From the NCBI GenBank assembly GCA_016210805.1, contig JACQTL010000021.1:1-15684 (forward strand): a DNA stretch of 15,684 nucleotides, in the 5' to 3' direction. The notes under the pieces were generated by a model. It did no database searches. It had not been told where the DNA came from and worked only from the letters and a program-made list of their open reading frames with translations. Shown piece after piece: positions 1 to 7,417 of this stretch. A program made the position numbers and the translations under genes. This DNA comes from Actinomycetota bacterium. GTDB lineage: Bacteria > Actinomycetota > UBA4738 > G016210805. Numbering within the stretch: position 1 is the first letter of the stretch; every line of letters starts with the position of its first letter.

Positions 1-882
1 CTCCAGGACCGACTCCATCGTGTCCAGGAGGCCCCCGAGCTCTGTGAGGCAGCCCTGGACGTCCCCCGCCGCCCCGTACCGGGCGACCAGGCTGTACAGG
101 AACAGGAGGACGGGGAGGGCCGTGCCGTACGGCACGATGACCACGCCCCTGGAGAACGCGTCGGCGTGGGCCCGGCGGAGGACGGCGAACGCGGCGTCGG
201 GCACCGCGCAGACCGCCACGGGGGCGGTGAGAGCCGGATCCAGGTAGGCGGCCACCTCCCGGGCCCGGGCGGCCACGCAGCGCTCGACCTCCCGGGCCAG
301 GGCCTCCCGCTCGGCGGGGTCCTCGGCCTCCTCGAGCTCCTCGAGCTCGCGGACGGCCGTCCACTTGGAGTCCACCGGCAGGCGCCGCCCGTCGGGGAGC
401 TCGAGCCCGTACTCGACCACCTTGCCGTTCATCCGGACGTCGGTGGCCAGGATCCCCGGCGGGAGCTCGGCGAGCTGCTCCCGGAGGACGTTCTCCCCGG
501 CCCGGCCCTTCGTGGCTCCCCCGGCCAGCACGGTGGCCAGGCGCTGCACGACCTTCCAGGACTCCGCCTCCCGGTCCCGCCGGCGGTCCTCGAGGATGCG
601 GAGCTCCTCCAGCGCCCTCCGGGCGGCGGAGACCTCGGACCACAGCTCGCGCTCGGAGCCGTCCCGGGTCCGGGCCTGGTCGGCCAGCCGGCGGATCTCG
701 GCCGCCTGGGCGGCCAGGTGCCCCTCCAGCCGCCCGCCGAGCCCGGGGTCGGCGACCCCCGCCGGCTCGACGGCGCGGTCCGCCCCCGCCCTCCTGGCGG
801 CCACGGCGACGCCGGCCGCCGCCCCGAGGAGCAGCGCCAGGACCCCGATGGCCAGCATCGTCGTCGTGCTCGTCGCATCCAT
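1..882 (-). CDS. rmuC: RmuC-family DNA recombination protein (3' end outside window)
   Basis: The minus-strand frame is open from ATG at 882 to the window edge (294 codons, no stop), so the C-terminus is missing. Order of parts: a hydrophobic N-terminal anchor (about residues 8-28, LAIGVLALLLGAAAG), an Arg/Glu-rich predicted coiled coil (about 50-115), then an RmuC-like nuclease-fold core. The core contains GRAGENVLREQL, MNGKVVEYGLELPDG (starts at residue 151) and the family hallmark LPVDSKW, followed later by a VPDAAF segment and the hydrophobic GVVIVPYGTALPVLLFLY. RmuC proteins limit recombination at inverted repeats; their biochemical role is poorly known. The start was chosen because the anchor begins right after it and a TAGGCT box lies 7 bases upstream, although no ribosome binding site is present. 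It is divergent from the LVIVD gene. Family assignment is firm; in vivo function is inferred. Confidence 0.85.
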   Translation of the reverse strand, partial: MDATSTTTMLAIGVLALLLGAAAGVAVAARRAGADRAVEPAGVADPGLGGRLEGHLAAQAAEIRRLADQARTRDGSERELWSEVSAARRALEELRILEDRRRDREAESWKVVQRLATVLAGGATKGRAGENVLREQLAELPPGILATDVRMNGKVVEYGLELPDGRRLPVDSKWTAVRELEELEEAEDPAEREALAREVERCVAARAREVAAYLDPALTAPVAVCAVPDAAFAVLRRAHADAFSRGVVIVPYGTALPVLLFLYSLVARYGAAGDVQGCLTELGGLLDTMESVLE

Positions 883-889
883 GGAACCG

Positions 890-895
890 AGCCTA
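890..895 (-). promoter_or_regulatory. Leaderless -10 box for the rmuC-like gene
   Basis: On the minus strand TAGGCT fits TANNNT and ends 7 bases before the ATG at 882. Transcription would start at or next to the start codon. No Shine-Dalgarno sequence precedes this ATG, which agrees with a leaderless transcript. No convincing -35 hexamer is visible. Confidence 0.5.
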
Positions 896-994
896 CGACG
901 AGGGTCTGACACTCCTGCCGAACCGCGGGCCGCCCGATGCCGGGCTCGTCCCGGATCCGTGGAATAGGGCGCGTATCCGGGGTCCGGACGCGAT

Positions 995-1023
995 TTGACC
1001 CCATCCTGGGCCATTGCGATGAT
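995..1023 (+). promoter_or_regulatory. Sigma70-type promoter for the LVIVD gene
   Basis: TTGACC (995-1000) and GATGAT (1018-1023) are separated by exactly 17 bases. This is the best-matching housekeeping promoter in the window. It predicts a transcript start near 1030 and an untranslated leader of about 130 bases before the ATG at 1159, which is unusually long for this window. Confidence 0.5.
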
Positions 1024-1044
1024 TCGCCGCGGAACGAGCGCGTG

Positions 1045-1096
1045 AGGAGGTGATCGCCAAACCCATCGACGCGTCGGCCTGATCGCCGAGTCGACG
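1045..1096 (+). promoter_or_regulatory. Leader element: orphan Shine-Dalgarno, direct repeats and palindrome
   Basis: AGGAGGTGATC (1045-1055) is an 11-base perfect complement to the usual 3' end of bacterial 16S rRNA, yet no ATG or GTG stands at normal spacing behind it. TGATCGCC occurs at 1051-1058 and again at 1080-1087, each followed by TCGACG (1066-1071, 1091-1096). CGACGCGTCG (1067-1076) is a 10-base perfect palindrome between them. A 10-codon frame from GTG 1050 to TGA 1080 exists but has no ribosome site of its own. It could be an operator or translational control element for the LVIVD gene; that is inference. Confidence 0.35.
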
Positions 1097-1158
1097 GGGG
1101 AAGTGCCGGGCCACGGTCCTGGGGGAGTCGTGAACGCAGGCTGGATCCAGGAGGCCCG

Positions 1159-3147
1159 ATGCACAGGAAGCGATCCTTTGTAACGCTCTTCGTAGCCCTC
1201 ATGGTCGCCGCCCTCGTGGCGGCAACGCCGCTGCCGGGCGGAGCCGACCACGCCAAGGACCACGGGGAGGCGGGCGAGGGCAACGACGACTTCTACTACG
1301 AGCACCATGCCCAGCACGGCCCGAGCGACGGCCACCTGCCCGGCTCGTCTGAGAACGTCGAGCTGGTCGGCAAGCTGGGCCTCACCCAGTTCGAGGGAGA
1401 CATCTCCGACGTCTCCGCGCTCCCGACGGCCGACGGCCGATGGTTCGCCTACCTCGGGGACTGGGGCGCGCAGTGCAACACCGGCGGGGTCCACGTGGTC
1501 GACATCACCGACCCCGAGAACCCGCAGCGCTCCGGTTTCCTGAACAGCGGCGGCTTCGGGTACGTCACCGAGGGCGTCCAGGCCCTCCACGTCGAGACCA
1601 CGGCGTTCGGCGGGGACCTCCTCGTGATCAGCAACGAGTGGTGCCGCGGGAGCGGGAACCCCAAGAACATGCCTGGCGGCATCACCCTGTGGGACGTCAC
1701 CGAGCCCACCGAGCCCAAGCGCCTGGTCCAGGCGTTCGGGGACTTCGACGTCCACGGGAACAGGGCCAACGAGTCGCACAGCGCGATCGCCTGGAACGCG
1801 GGCGACCGGGCGTTCCTCGCGGCGATAGACAACGAGGAGCTGGCCGACGTCGACCTCTTCGAGATCACGGACCCGCGCAACCCGGTGCTCCTCGCCGAGA
1901 CGAGGCTCCCCGGCGTGAGCGTCAACGGGTACGGACAGCTCAAGACGTCGCACGACTTCGACGTGCTCCAGTTCCCGGACGGGTCCTGGCACCTGATGGT
2001 CTCGGACTGGGACGCCGGCTGGATCGACGTCGACGTCACCGACCCCGAGAACCCCGTGATCGCCGGGGACTTCGACTACGCCGAGTGCGATCAGGTCGTC
2101 GCCACCGCCTGCCCGCCCGAGGGCAACGCCCACCAGGGCGAGTGGAACGGCGACGGGACCCTGTTCCTCGGGACGGACGAGGACTTCAGCCCGTTCCGTA
2201 CGCCGATCACGGTCCTGGACGGGGACATGGCCGGCGAGAAGGTCGACGCCGGCGAGTTCGGCTGGACGAAGCAGGTGGCGAGCTTCCCGGACGAGAAGAT
2301 CAACGGCCCCACGGTGTTCGGCGGCTACGGCTGCGTCGGCGACAGGGCCGGGATCCCGGCGGCCACCGACGTGTTCCCGGCGGTGGGCGCCGACGAGGAG
2401 CGGATCATCGTGTTCCAGCGGGGACCGGTGAACGACCCGAACAGCCCGGGAGCCGCGTGCTTCTTCTCCGACAAGGTGGCCTCCGGCGAGATGAAGGGCT
2501 ACGACGTGGTGCTGATCGCCAACCACCACGACGGCGCCCAGGGGGGCGAGACCCCCGGCTCCTTCATCTGCGGCGGCCAGGGGAGCGCCGTGGCGGGCAC
2601 CGCCGCCGGCCTCTGCGTTGGGCACGAGTTCATGCACGAGGCCTTCGGGCGGACCCCCGACTACACGATCCCCTACCCGTCGGGCGATCCCGGCGACCTG
2701 GAACCGGACATCGGCGACCTCGGGCCCACGCTCGAGGCCTCGGCCGAGTTCGACGGCTGGGGCTACGTGCGGCTGATCGACTCCACGACGATGACGGAGA
2801 TCGACCAGCTCACGATCCCCGAGTCCGCCGACCCGGAATTCGCCGCCGGCTTCGGCGACCTCACGGTCCACGAGGTCGAGATCGCTCGCGGCGACCCGAA
2901 CGAGGGCGGCTCGTCCCCGGACGACGGGGTGCTGGCCTACTTCTCGTGGTACTCGGGCGGGTTCCGCGTGGCGTCGTTCGACGGCACCGGCATCCAGGAG
3001 GTCGGCCACTACATCGACCCGGACGGCAACAACTTCTGGGGCGTGGCCCTGGCCAAGGACCAGAACGGCGACCGGATCGTCCTGGCCAGCGACCGGGACT
3101 TCGGGCTGTTCATCTTCAGGTACACGGGTTCCATCCCGAGCCCGTAG
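1159..3147 (+). CDS. Secreted LVIVD-repeat protein with inserted PA-like domain
   Basis: A 662-residue exported protein. The N-terminus has basic residues (MHRKR), a hydrophobic core (FVTLFVALMVAALVAA) and a likely cleavage site before about residue 32, a Sec-type signal peptide. LVIVD beta-propeller-like repeats are recognisable by the pattern hydrophobic strand, then V.DITDP.NP: near 96-120 (VHVVDITDPENP), 154-190 (ITLWDVTEP), 219-245 (LFEITDPRNPVLLAE), 277-300 (IDVDVTDPENPV), with further blades near 590-620 and 637-657. Between them, about 388-500, lies a stretch with IIVFQRG, CFFSDKV and VVLIANHHDGAQGG, closely resembling a protease-associated (PA) domain. LVIVD proteins are surface or secreted proteins of unknown function. 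The start is supported by AGGAGG at 1149-1154, and a strong hairpin follows the gene. The PA call rests on motif resemblance only. Confidence 0.88.
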   Translation: MHRKRSFVTLFVALMVAALVAATPLPGGADHAKDHGEAGEGNDDFYYEHHAQHGPSDGHLPGSSENVELVGKLGLTQFEGDISDVSALPTADGRWFAYLGDWGAQCNTGGVHVVDITDPENPQRSGFLNSGGFGYVTEGVQALHVETTAFGGDLLVISNEWCRGSGNPKNMPGGITLWDVTEPTEPKRLVQAFGDFDVHGNRANESHSAIAWNAGDRAFLAAIDNEELADVDLFEITDPRNPVLLAETRLPGVSVNGYGQLKTSHDFDVLQFPDGSWHLMVSDWDAGWIDVDVTDPENPVIAGDFDYAECDQVVATACPPEGNAHQGEWNGDGTLFLGTDEDFSPFRTPITVLDGDMAGEKVDAGEFGWTKQVASFPDEKINGPTVFGGYGCVGDRAGIPAATDVFPAVGADEERIIVFQRGPVNDPNSPGAACFFSDKVASGEMKGYDVVLIANHHDGAQGGETPGSFICGGQGSAVAGTAAGLCVGHEFMHEAFGRTPDYTIPYPSGDPGDLEPDIGDLGPTLEASAEFDGWGYVRLIDSTTMTEIDQLTIPESADPEFAAGFGDLTVHEVEIARGDPNEGGSSPDDGVLAYFSWYSGGFRVASFDGTGIQEVGHYIDPDGNNFWGVALAKDQNGDRIVLASDRDFGLFIFRYTGSIPSP

Positions 3148-3167
3148 CCCACACCCGGGAGGAAGGA

Positions 3168-3194
3168 AGGGGGCCGGCACCTCGCCGGCCCCCT
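3168..3194 (+). terminator. Hairpin terminator after the LVIVD gene
   Basis: An 11-bp perfect stem (AGGGGGCCGGC pairing with GCCGGCCCCCT) encloses the 5-base loop ACCTC and begins 20 bases after the stop codon. There is no U-tract, as is common for GC-rich actinobacteria. Confidence 0.7.
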
Positions 3195-3248
3195 CCTCGT
3201 CTCACGTCTCGCCCCCCACCCGGCCCTGCGGATGGGACCATGGGGGCC

Positions 3249-4895
3249 ATGTCCCTGATCGGGCTGCACGCCGTGGAGCGCTCGTACGGGTCGTGGACGG
3301 TGTTCCGCGACCTCTCCTTCGAGGTGCCCGAGGGGGCCCGGATCGGAGTCATCGGGCCGAACGGGGCCGGGAAGTCCACCCTCCTGCGGATCCTGGGCGG
3401 CATCGACCCGGTGGAGGCCGGCGAGGTGACCCGGCGCCGGGGCCTGGTCACGGCCTACCTCCCCCAGCACGTCACCGGGGACGACCGGACGCCGATCGCC
3501 ACAGTCCTCGCGGCCAGGCCCGACCTGGGAGCGATCGACGACGGCCTCCGGGCCGTCGAGGACGACCTGGCCCGGCCGGCCACCGCCGGCGACCTCCGCC
3601 GCATGCAGCGCCTCCTGGCCCGCCAGGAGGAGCTCGTGGCCCGGTGGGTCGAGGCCGGGGGCTCGGGGCTCGAGGGCCAGGCCCGCGCCCTCCTGGCCGG
3701 CCTCGGCCTGAGCGACGACGACCTGGGCCTGCCCACCGGCACCCTCTCGGGCGGGCAGCGCAAGCTGGTCGCCCTGGCCGCCTGCCTGATCCGCCGGCCC
3801 GACGTCCTCCTCCTCGACGAGCCCGAGACCCACCTGGACTCCCACCGCCGCGAGCTCCTCGAGGGCATGGTCCGGGGCCTCGACGGGGCGGTGGTCGTGG
3901 TCTCTCACGACCGCTACCTGCTCGACGAGACCGTCCGGGAGATCGTGGAGGTCGAGGACGGCCGGCTCACCAGGTGGCCGGGGAACTACTCCGCCCACGC
4001 CGTGGCCAAGCAGCTCGCCCTGGAGCGCCAGCAGCAGCTCTACGTCACCCAGCGGAAGGAGATCGCCCGGCTGGAGGAGACCGTGCGGCGCCTCCGGCAC
4101 TGGGGGGCCCAGGGTGGCGACGACAAGCACTTCAAGAAGGCCCGCCAGAAGGAGCGGCAGATCGACCGCATGGAGAGGATCGAGCGGCCGGTCTTCGAGC
4201 GGAGGAGGATCGGCCTGGCCATGCGGAGCGCCACGCGAGGCGGCCAGAAGGTCGTCGAGCTCCGGGGCGTCACCGCCGCCTTCGACCACGACCCCGTGCT
4301 CATCGACGTCGACCTCACCGTGACCAGGGGGGAGCGGGTCGGCGTGGTCGGCCCCAACGGCTCCGGGAAGACCGTCCTGGGCAAGCTGATCGCCGGCCTC
4401 CTCGAGCCGGTCGCCGGGGAGGTGTGGGTCGGCCCCTCGATCCACCTGGGCCACCTGGCCCAGGACCACGACGACCGCGACGCCGACCTCACGCCGATCG
4501 AGCTGGTCAGGGCCACGAGGGCGATGTACGAGGACGATGCGGTGAGCCACCTGGCCAGGTTCCTGTTCAGGTACGACCAGATGCGCCAGCCGATCGGGAC
4601 CCTCTCCGGAGGAGAGCGGACCCGCCTCCAGCTCCTATCGATGATGCTGGCCGGGGCGAACTGCCTGGTGCTCGACGAGCCCACCAACCACCTGGACATC
4701 GAGTCGATGGAGGTCCTGGAGTCCGCGCTGGAGCGCTACGACGGGACGGCCATCGTGATATCGCACGACCGCTACCTGCTGGACCGGATCCCCGACCGCA
4801 TCGTCGAGGTCGCCGACGGCTCGGTGACCTCGTACGAGGGCGGCTTCTCCCGCTGGGCCGAGCTGCGCGCCGCCGCCTCCCCGGTCGGAGGCTGA
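3249..4895 (+). CDS. ABC-F family ATPase (duplicated ATP-binding cassette, soluble)
   Basis: A 548-residue protein with two ABC cassettes and no membrane segment, the ABC-F layout. Members act on ribosomes as translation factors or as antibiotic-resistance ribosome-protection proteins. Cassette 1: Walker A GPNGAGKST (36-44), signature LSGGQ (166-170), Walker B DEPETHLD (190-197), H-loop VVSHDRYLLD. A charged, coiled-coil-like interdomain linker follows (about 240-335, rich in Arg/Lys/Glu/Gln). Cassette 2: Walker A GPNGSGKTV (368-376), LSGGE (452-456), DEPTNHLD (476-483), VISHDRYLLD. Cassette 1 departs from the canonical DEPTNHLD. ATG 3249 (MSLIGL) was chosen; ATG 3240 is an equal alternative and neither has a clear ribosome site. 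The frame stays open far upstream only because of high GC. Whether it confers resistance cannot be told from sequence. Confidence 0.9.
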   Translation: MSLIGLHAVERSYGSWTVFRDLSFEVPEGARIGVIGPNGAGKSTLLRILGGIDPVEAGEVTRRRGLVTAYLPQHVTGDDRTPIATVLAARPDLGAIDDGLRAVEDDLARPATAGDLRRMQRLLARQEELVARWVEAGGSGLEGQARALLAGLGLSDDDLGLPTGTLSGGQRKLVALAACLIRRPDVLLLDEPETHLDSHRRELLEGMVRGLDGAVVVVSHDRYLLDETVREIVEVEDGRLTRWPGNYSAHAVAKQLALERQQQLYVTQRKEIARLEETVRRLRHWGAQGGDDKHFKKARQKERQIDRMERIERPVFERRRIGLAMRSATRGGQKVVELRGVTAAFDHDPVLIDVDLTVTRGERVGVVGPNGSGKTVLGKLIAGLLEPVAGEVWVGPSIHLGHLAQDHDDRDADLTPIELVRATRAMYEDDAVSHLARFLFRYDQMRQPIGTLSGGERTRLQLLSMMLAGANCLVLDEPTNHLDIESMEVLESALERYDGTAIVISHDRYLLDRIPDRIVEVADGSVTSYEGGFSRWAELRAAASPVGG

Positions 4896-4933
4896 CCCGC
4901 CATCCCGGGTTGGCCCCGGCTCTTCGGCCCGCG

Positions 4934-4939
4934 GATACT
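4934..4939 (+). promoter_or_regulatory. Possible leaderless -10 box for the GNAT pair
   Basis: GATACT ends 6 bases before GTG 4946. This is the same geometry as at the rmuC, peroxiredoxin and Rv3520c-like genes. The first base departs from TANNNT, so support is moderate. Confidence 0.35.
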
Positions 4940-4945
4940 GTGACC

Positions 4946-5380
4946 GTGGGGGAACCGGTGCCGGTGGAGCGCCTGTCGCCCGAGCAGGCGGAGCAGCTGC
5001 ACGCCCTGTACCAGCGCGAATGGTGGACGCGGGGGCGTGAGCTGGACGACGTCCGCCGGATGCTGGAGGGCTCGGACGTCGTCGTGGGGTTCGCCGACCC
5101 GGACGACGGCCGGCTGGTGGGGTTCGCCAGGGTGGTCACCGACTTCGTCTACAAGGCCCTGGTCCTCGACGTGATCGTCGACGCCCCGGCTCGGGGCACG
5201 GGTCTCGGCGGGGTCATCATGGACGCCGTGATCTCCCACCCGCGGCTGGCCGGGGTGCGCCACTTCGAGCTCTACTGCCGACCCGAGCTCGTTCCCTTCT
5301 ACGAGCGGTGGGGGTTCACCGACGACCTCGGCGAGCTCCGGTTCATGCGCCGGGGCCCCTCCCCCGGGCCGGGGGGCTGA
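4946..5380 (+). CDS. GNAT-family N-acetyltransferase
   Basis: A 144-residue single-domain GNAT protein that would transfer an acetyl group from acetyl-CoA to an unknown amine. Visible landmarks: an N-terminal helix (LSPEQAEQLHALYQREWW), the central strands GRLVGFARVVTD and ALVLDVIVD, the CoA pyrophosphate loop ARGTGLGG (R-x-x-G-x-G type) and the C-terminal helix-strand signature VPFYERWGF. The length is typical of a minimal GNAT. GTG 4946 was picked because it lies 6 bases after the -10-like GATACT; GTG 4940 in the same frame is possible. There is no Shine-Dalgarno sequence. The downstream GNAT gene starts 2 bases after this stop, so the two are surely co-transcribed. Substrate unknown. Confidence 0.85.
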   Translation: MGEPVPVERLSPEQAEQLHALYQREWWTRGRELDDVRRMLEGSDVVVGFADPDDGRLVGFARVVTDFVYKALVLDVIVDAPARGTGLGGVIMDAVISHPRLAGVRHFELYCRPELVPFYERWGFTDDLGELRFMRRGPSPGPGG

Positions 5381-5382
5381 CC

Positions 5383-6195
5383 GTGGCCCTCGACAGGGAG
5401 GGGATCCCCGACGAGGTACTGCGCCTGGCCGAGGACGCCAACAGCTACCAGCCCCTGGGGCCGGGCGAGGAGCGGATCGTCGAGCCCAACTACATCCTGT
5501 TCCTGGCCCCCCACCCCATCCCCCAGGCCACGGTCGTCCAGCGCCTCCGCCTGAACCCGGCCTCCGTGGCCGGGACCGTCGCCCGGATCAGGGACCTGAT
5601 CAGGGAGCGGGGGCGGCCCGCCGCGACCTGGGAGGTGGGGAGCTCGGCCACGCCGGCAGACCTGGCCGACCGGCTCCTGCAGATGGGGATGGTGCCCGAC
5701 CAGGAGCCCCTCGCGGTGGGGATGGTCCTGACCGGGCCCCCGGCCGGGGAGCCCCCGGAGGACGTGGAGGTCAGGGTGGTGCGGACCGCGGAGGAGCACC
5801 TCGCGGCGATCCGGATCGCCGAGACCGCGTTCGGGCTGGAGGAGCTGACCGGCGGGGGCGACCTCGAGCTGGCCTCCAGGGAGCTGGCCGAGACCGCGGC
5901 CGCCGGGCACGCGCAGCAGTTCCTGGCCCACGTGGACGGCGAGCCGGTGGCCACCGGCCGGGCCACGTTCACCCCCCACGGGGTGGTGCTGAACGGAGGC
6001 TCGACCCTCCCCGGGGCCCGGGGCCGGGGGGCCTACCGGGCCCTGGTCCACGCCCGGTGGGAGGAGGCCGTGCGCCGGGGGACCCCGGCCCTGGTCACCC
6101 AGGCCGGGCGGATGTCCCGCCCGATCCTGGCCCGGCTGGGGTTCCGGGAGGTCTGCGAGATCCGCATCCTCCTGGACGAGCTGGCCCGGGACTGA
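5383..6195 (+). CDS. GNAT-family N-acetyltransferase, two-part protein
   Basis: A 270-residue protein. The C-terminal half (about 125-268) is a GNAT domain: VEVRVVRTAEEHLAAIRIAE, FLAHVDGEPVATGRATF, the acetyl-CoA loop PGARGRGAYRALVHARW, and a closing MSRPILARLGFREVCEIRI. The N-terminal half (about 1-115) looks like a second, degenerate acetyltransferase-like half or a substrate-binding region; I do not recognise it further. GTG 5383 is chosen because it sits 2 bases after the upstream GNAT stop with a G-rich stretch (5371-5376) before it; an ATG at 5308 would overlap the first gene by 73 bases and add residues that read as shadow sequence. It forms a two-gene operon with the upstream GNAT. 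Substrate unknown. Confidence 0.82.
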   Translation: MALDREGIPDEVLRLAEDANSYQPLGPGEERIVEPNYILFLAPHPIPQATVVQRLRLNPASVAGTVARIRDLIRERGRPAATWEVGSSATPADLADRLLQMGMVPDQEPLAVGMVLTGPPAGEPPEDVEVRVVRTAEEHLAAIRIAETAFGLEELTGGGDLELASRELAETAAAGHAQQFLAHVDGEPVATGRATFTPHGVVLNGGSTLPGARGRGAYRALVHARWEEAVRRGTPALVTQAGRMSRPILARLGFREVCEIRILLDELARD

Positions 6196-6206
6196 CCGGG
6201 GCGCCC

Positions 6207-6224
6207 GGCCGGGTCCTCCCGGCT
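6207..6224. terminator. Weak bidirectional hairpin between convergent genes
   Basis: GCCGGG (6208-6213), loop TCCT, CCCGGC (6218-6223), extendable by one G-U pair. It lies in the 28-base gap between the GNAT2 stop and the stop of the oppositely oriented oxidoreductase, so it could end both transcripts. The stem is short. Confidence 0.4.
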
Positions 6225-7351
6225 CACGTCCTCCGGAGGGAACGGATCAGCCGGGCCACGGCCCGGAACGACGAGATCGTCTTCGCCGGGTCGGCCAGCG
6301 GCGTGACGTTCTGGATCACCAGGTGCCTGAGGCCCACGGCCCGGTACGACAGCGCCCTGGCGGCGAGCTGCTCCGGGGTCCCGTGGTCGATCGCCCGGTG
6401 GATCACCTCGAACGGGACCTCCCGCATCGCCGACCTCACCTCGTCGGGATCGAGCCGGGAGGGCACGTAGTCGGCCACCCCCCGGTAGTCCTCCCCGTAG
6501 GGGTGGGAGGCGCCGGCCTTCCGCCACACCGACGCCGGGATGACCAGGGCTCCCAGGCGGAGGGCGTTCGAGTCGAGCAGTCGGTGGGCCTCGTCGTGGG
6601 AGCCGGCCAGGAGGACCCGGGCCTCGTACGACGGAGTGAAGCCCCGCATGGCCCGCCCGGCCTCCTCGGCGGCCCGCCGGATCTCCCGGAGGTGGTCGGC
6701 GTACTCGTCGGGCTCCATCTGATGGGTGGGGAGCCAGCCGTCACCGTACCGCCCGGCCAGGCGGAGCATCTTGGGCCCGTGGGCGGCCACCCAGATCGGC
6801 GGGAACGTCCCCCGGTAGGCCCCCAGCCCGATCACCGCCCGGTCCAGCGAGTGGTACCTCCCCGAGAACGACACGTAGTCGCGGGGGCTGTTCCACAGCA
6901 GGCGGATGCAGTACAGCGCCTCCTCCAGGCGGGAGACCTGCCCCGCGTAGGAGAGGCCGTAGGGCTCGACGTTCTCCCGCTCCCCGGCCCCGATCCCCAG
7001 CACGAACCGTCCCCGGGTCAGGTGGTGGATCGTCAGGGAGGCCTGGGCGAGCTGAGCGGGGTGGCGACGGATCGGCTCGGTGACGGCCGTCCCCAGACGG
7101 GCCCGGCGGGTCCGCTGGGCCAGGGCCCCGAGGAAGGCGAACGTGTCGAAGTTCGCCTCGGGGTTCCCGATCACCCGGGCGGCCGGGAAGAGCTTCCTGT
7201 CCCACAGCCCCAGGGGAACCAGCCACATCCAGTGGTCGATGGCCCACAGGGAGTCGGCCCCGGCCACCTCCAGCGCGCGGGCCAGGCCCATCGAGGCGGC
7301 CACCGGCGGCCGCCCGAGGACCTGCACGCCGACCGGGAGCCCGCCCGCCAT
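6224..7351 (-). CDS. F420-type luciferase-like (LLM) oxidoreductase, Rv2951c-like
   Basis: A 375-residue TIM-barrel enzyme of the luciferase-like monooxygenase superfamily. Landmarks: GADSLWAIDHW near the N-terminus, RARLGTAVTEPIRRHPAQLA, the cofactor-region signature LTRGRFVLGIGAGERENVEPYG, then PPIWVAAHGPKMLRLAGRYGDGW and HGTPEQLAARALSYRAVGLRH. These match, as I remember it, mycobacterial Rv2951c, the F420-dependent phthiodiolone ketoreductase, at similar length. So coenzyme F420 as hydride donor is likely, but the substrate here is unlikely to be a phthiocerol lipid and is unknown. The start is ATG 7351 with GGGAGG 8 bases upstream. An SDR lies 66 bases upstream on the same strand and is probably co-transcribed. 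Confidence 0.87.
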   Translation of the reverse strand: MAGGLPVGVQVLGRPPVAASMGLARALEVAGADSLWAIDHWMWLVPLGLWDRKLFPAARVIGNPEANFDTFAFLGALAQRTRRARLGTAVTEPIRRHPAQLAQASLTIHHLTRGRFVLGIGAGERENVEPYGLSYAGQVSRLEEALYCIRLLWNSPRDYVSFSGRYHSLDRAVIGLGAYRGTFPPIWVAAHGPKMLRLAGRYGDGWLPTHQMEPDEYADHLREIRRAAEEAGRAMRGFTPSYEARVLLAGSHDEAHRLLDSNALRLGALVIPASVWRKAGASHPYGEDYRGVADYVPSRLDPDEVRSAMREVPFEVIHRAIDHGTPEQLAARALSYRAVGLRHLVIQNVTPLADPAKTISSFRAVARLIRSLRRT

Positions 7352-7417
7352 GGCCTCAGCCTCCCACGGTCCTGAAGAGGAAGTCGAGCACGGCCGGCTC
7401 GCGGGCCCGGGTCCCCA

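Noticed and set aside
1440..3248. Long open frame upstream of and continuous with the ABC-F gene, suggesting a fusion protein
   Set aside because: It lies out of frame over the LVIVD gene, is extremely Arg/Gly/Pro-rich, has no homology pattern, and a terminator hairpin separates the two genes. Open frames of this kind are normal at this GC content.
3009..4550. 513-codon minus-strand open frame opposite the ABC-F gene
   Set aside because: Antisense shadow of a clear ABC-F gene; composition is Gly/Pro/Val/His-rich without domain pattern, and it has no ribosome site.
6556..6580. GTTCGAGTC resembling a tRNA T-arm
   Set aside because: It lies within the F420 oxidoreductase coding sequence and no acceptor, D or anticodon stems fit around it.
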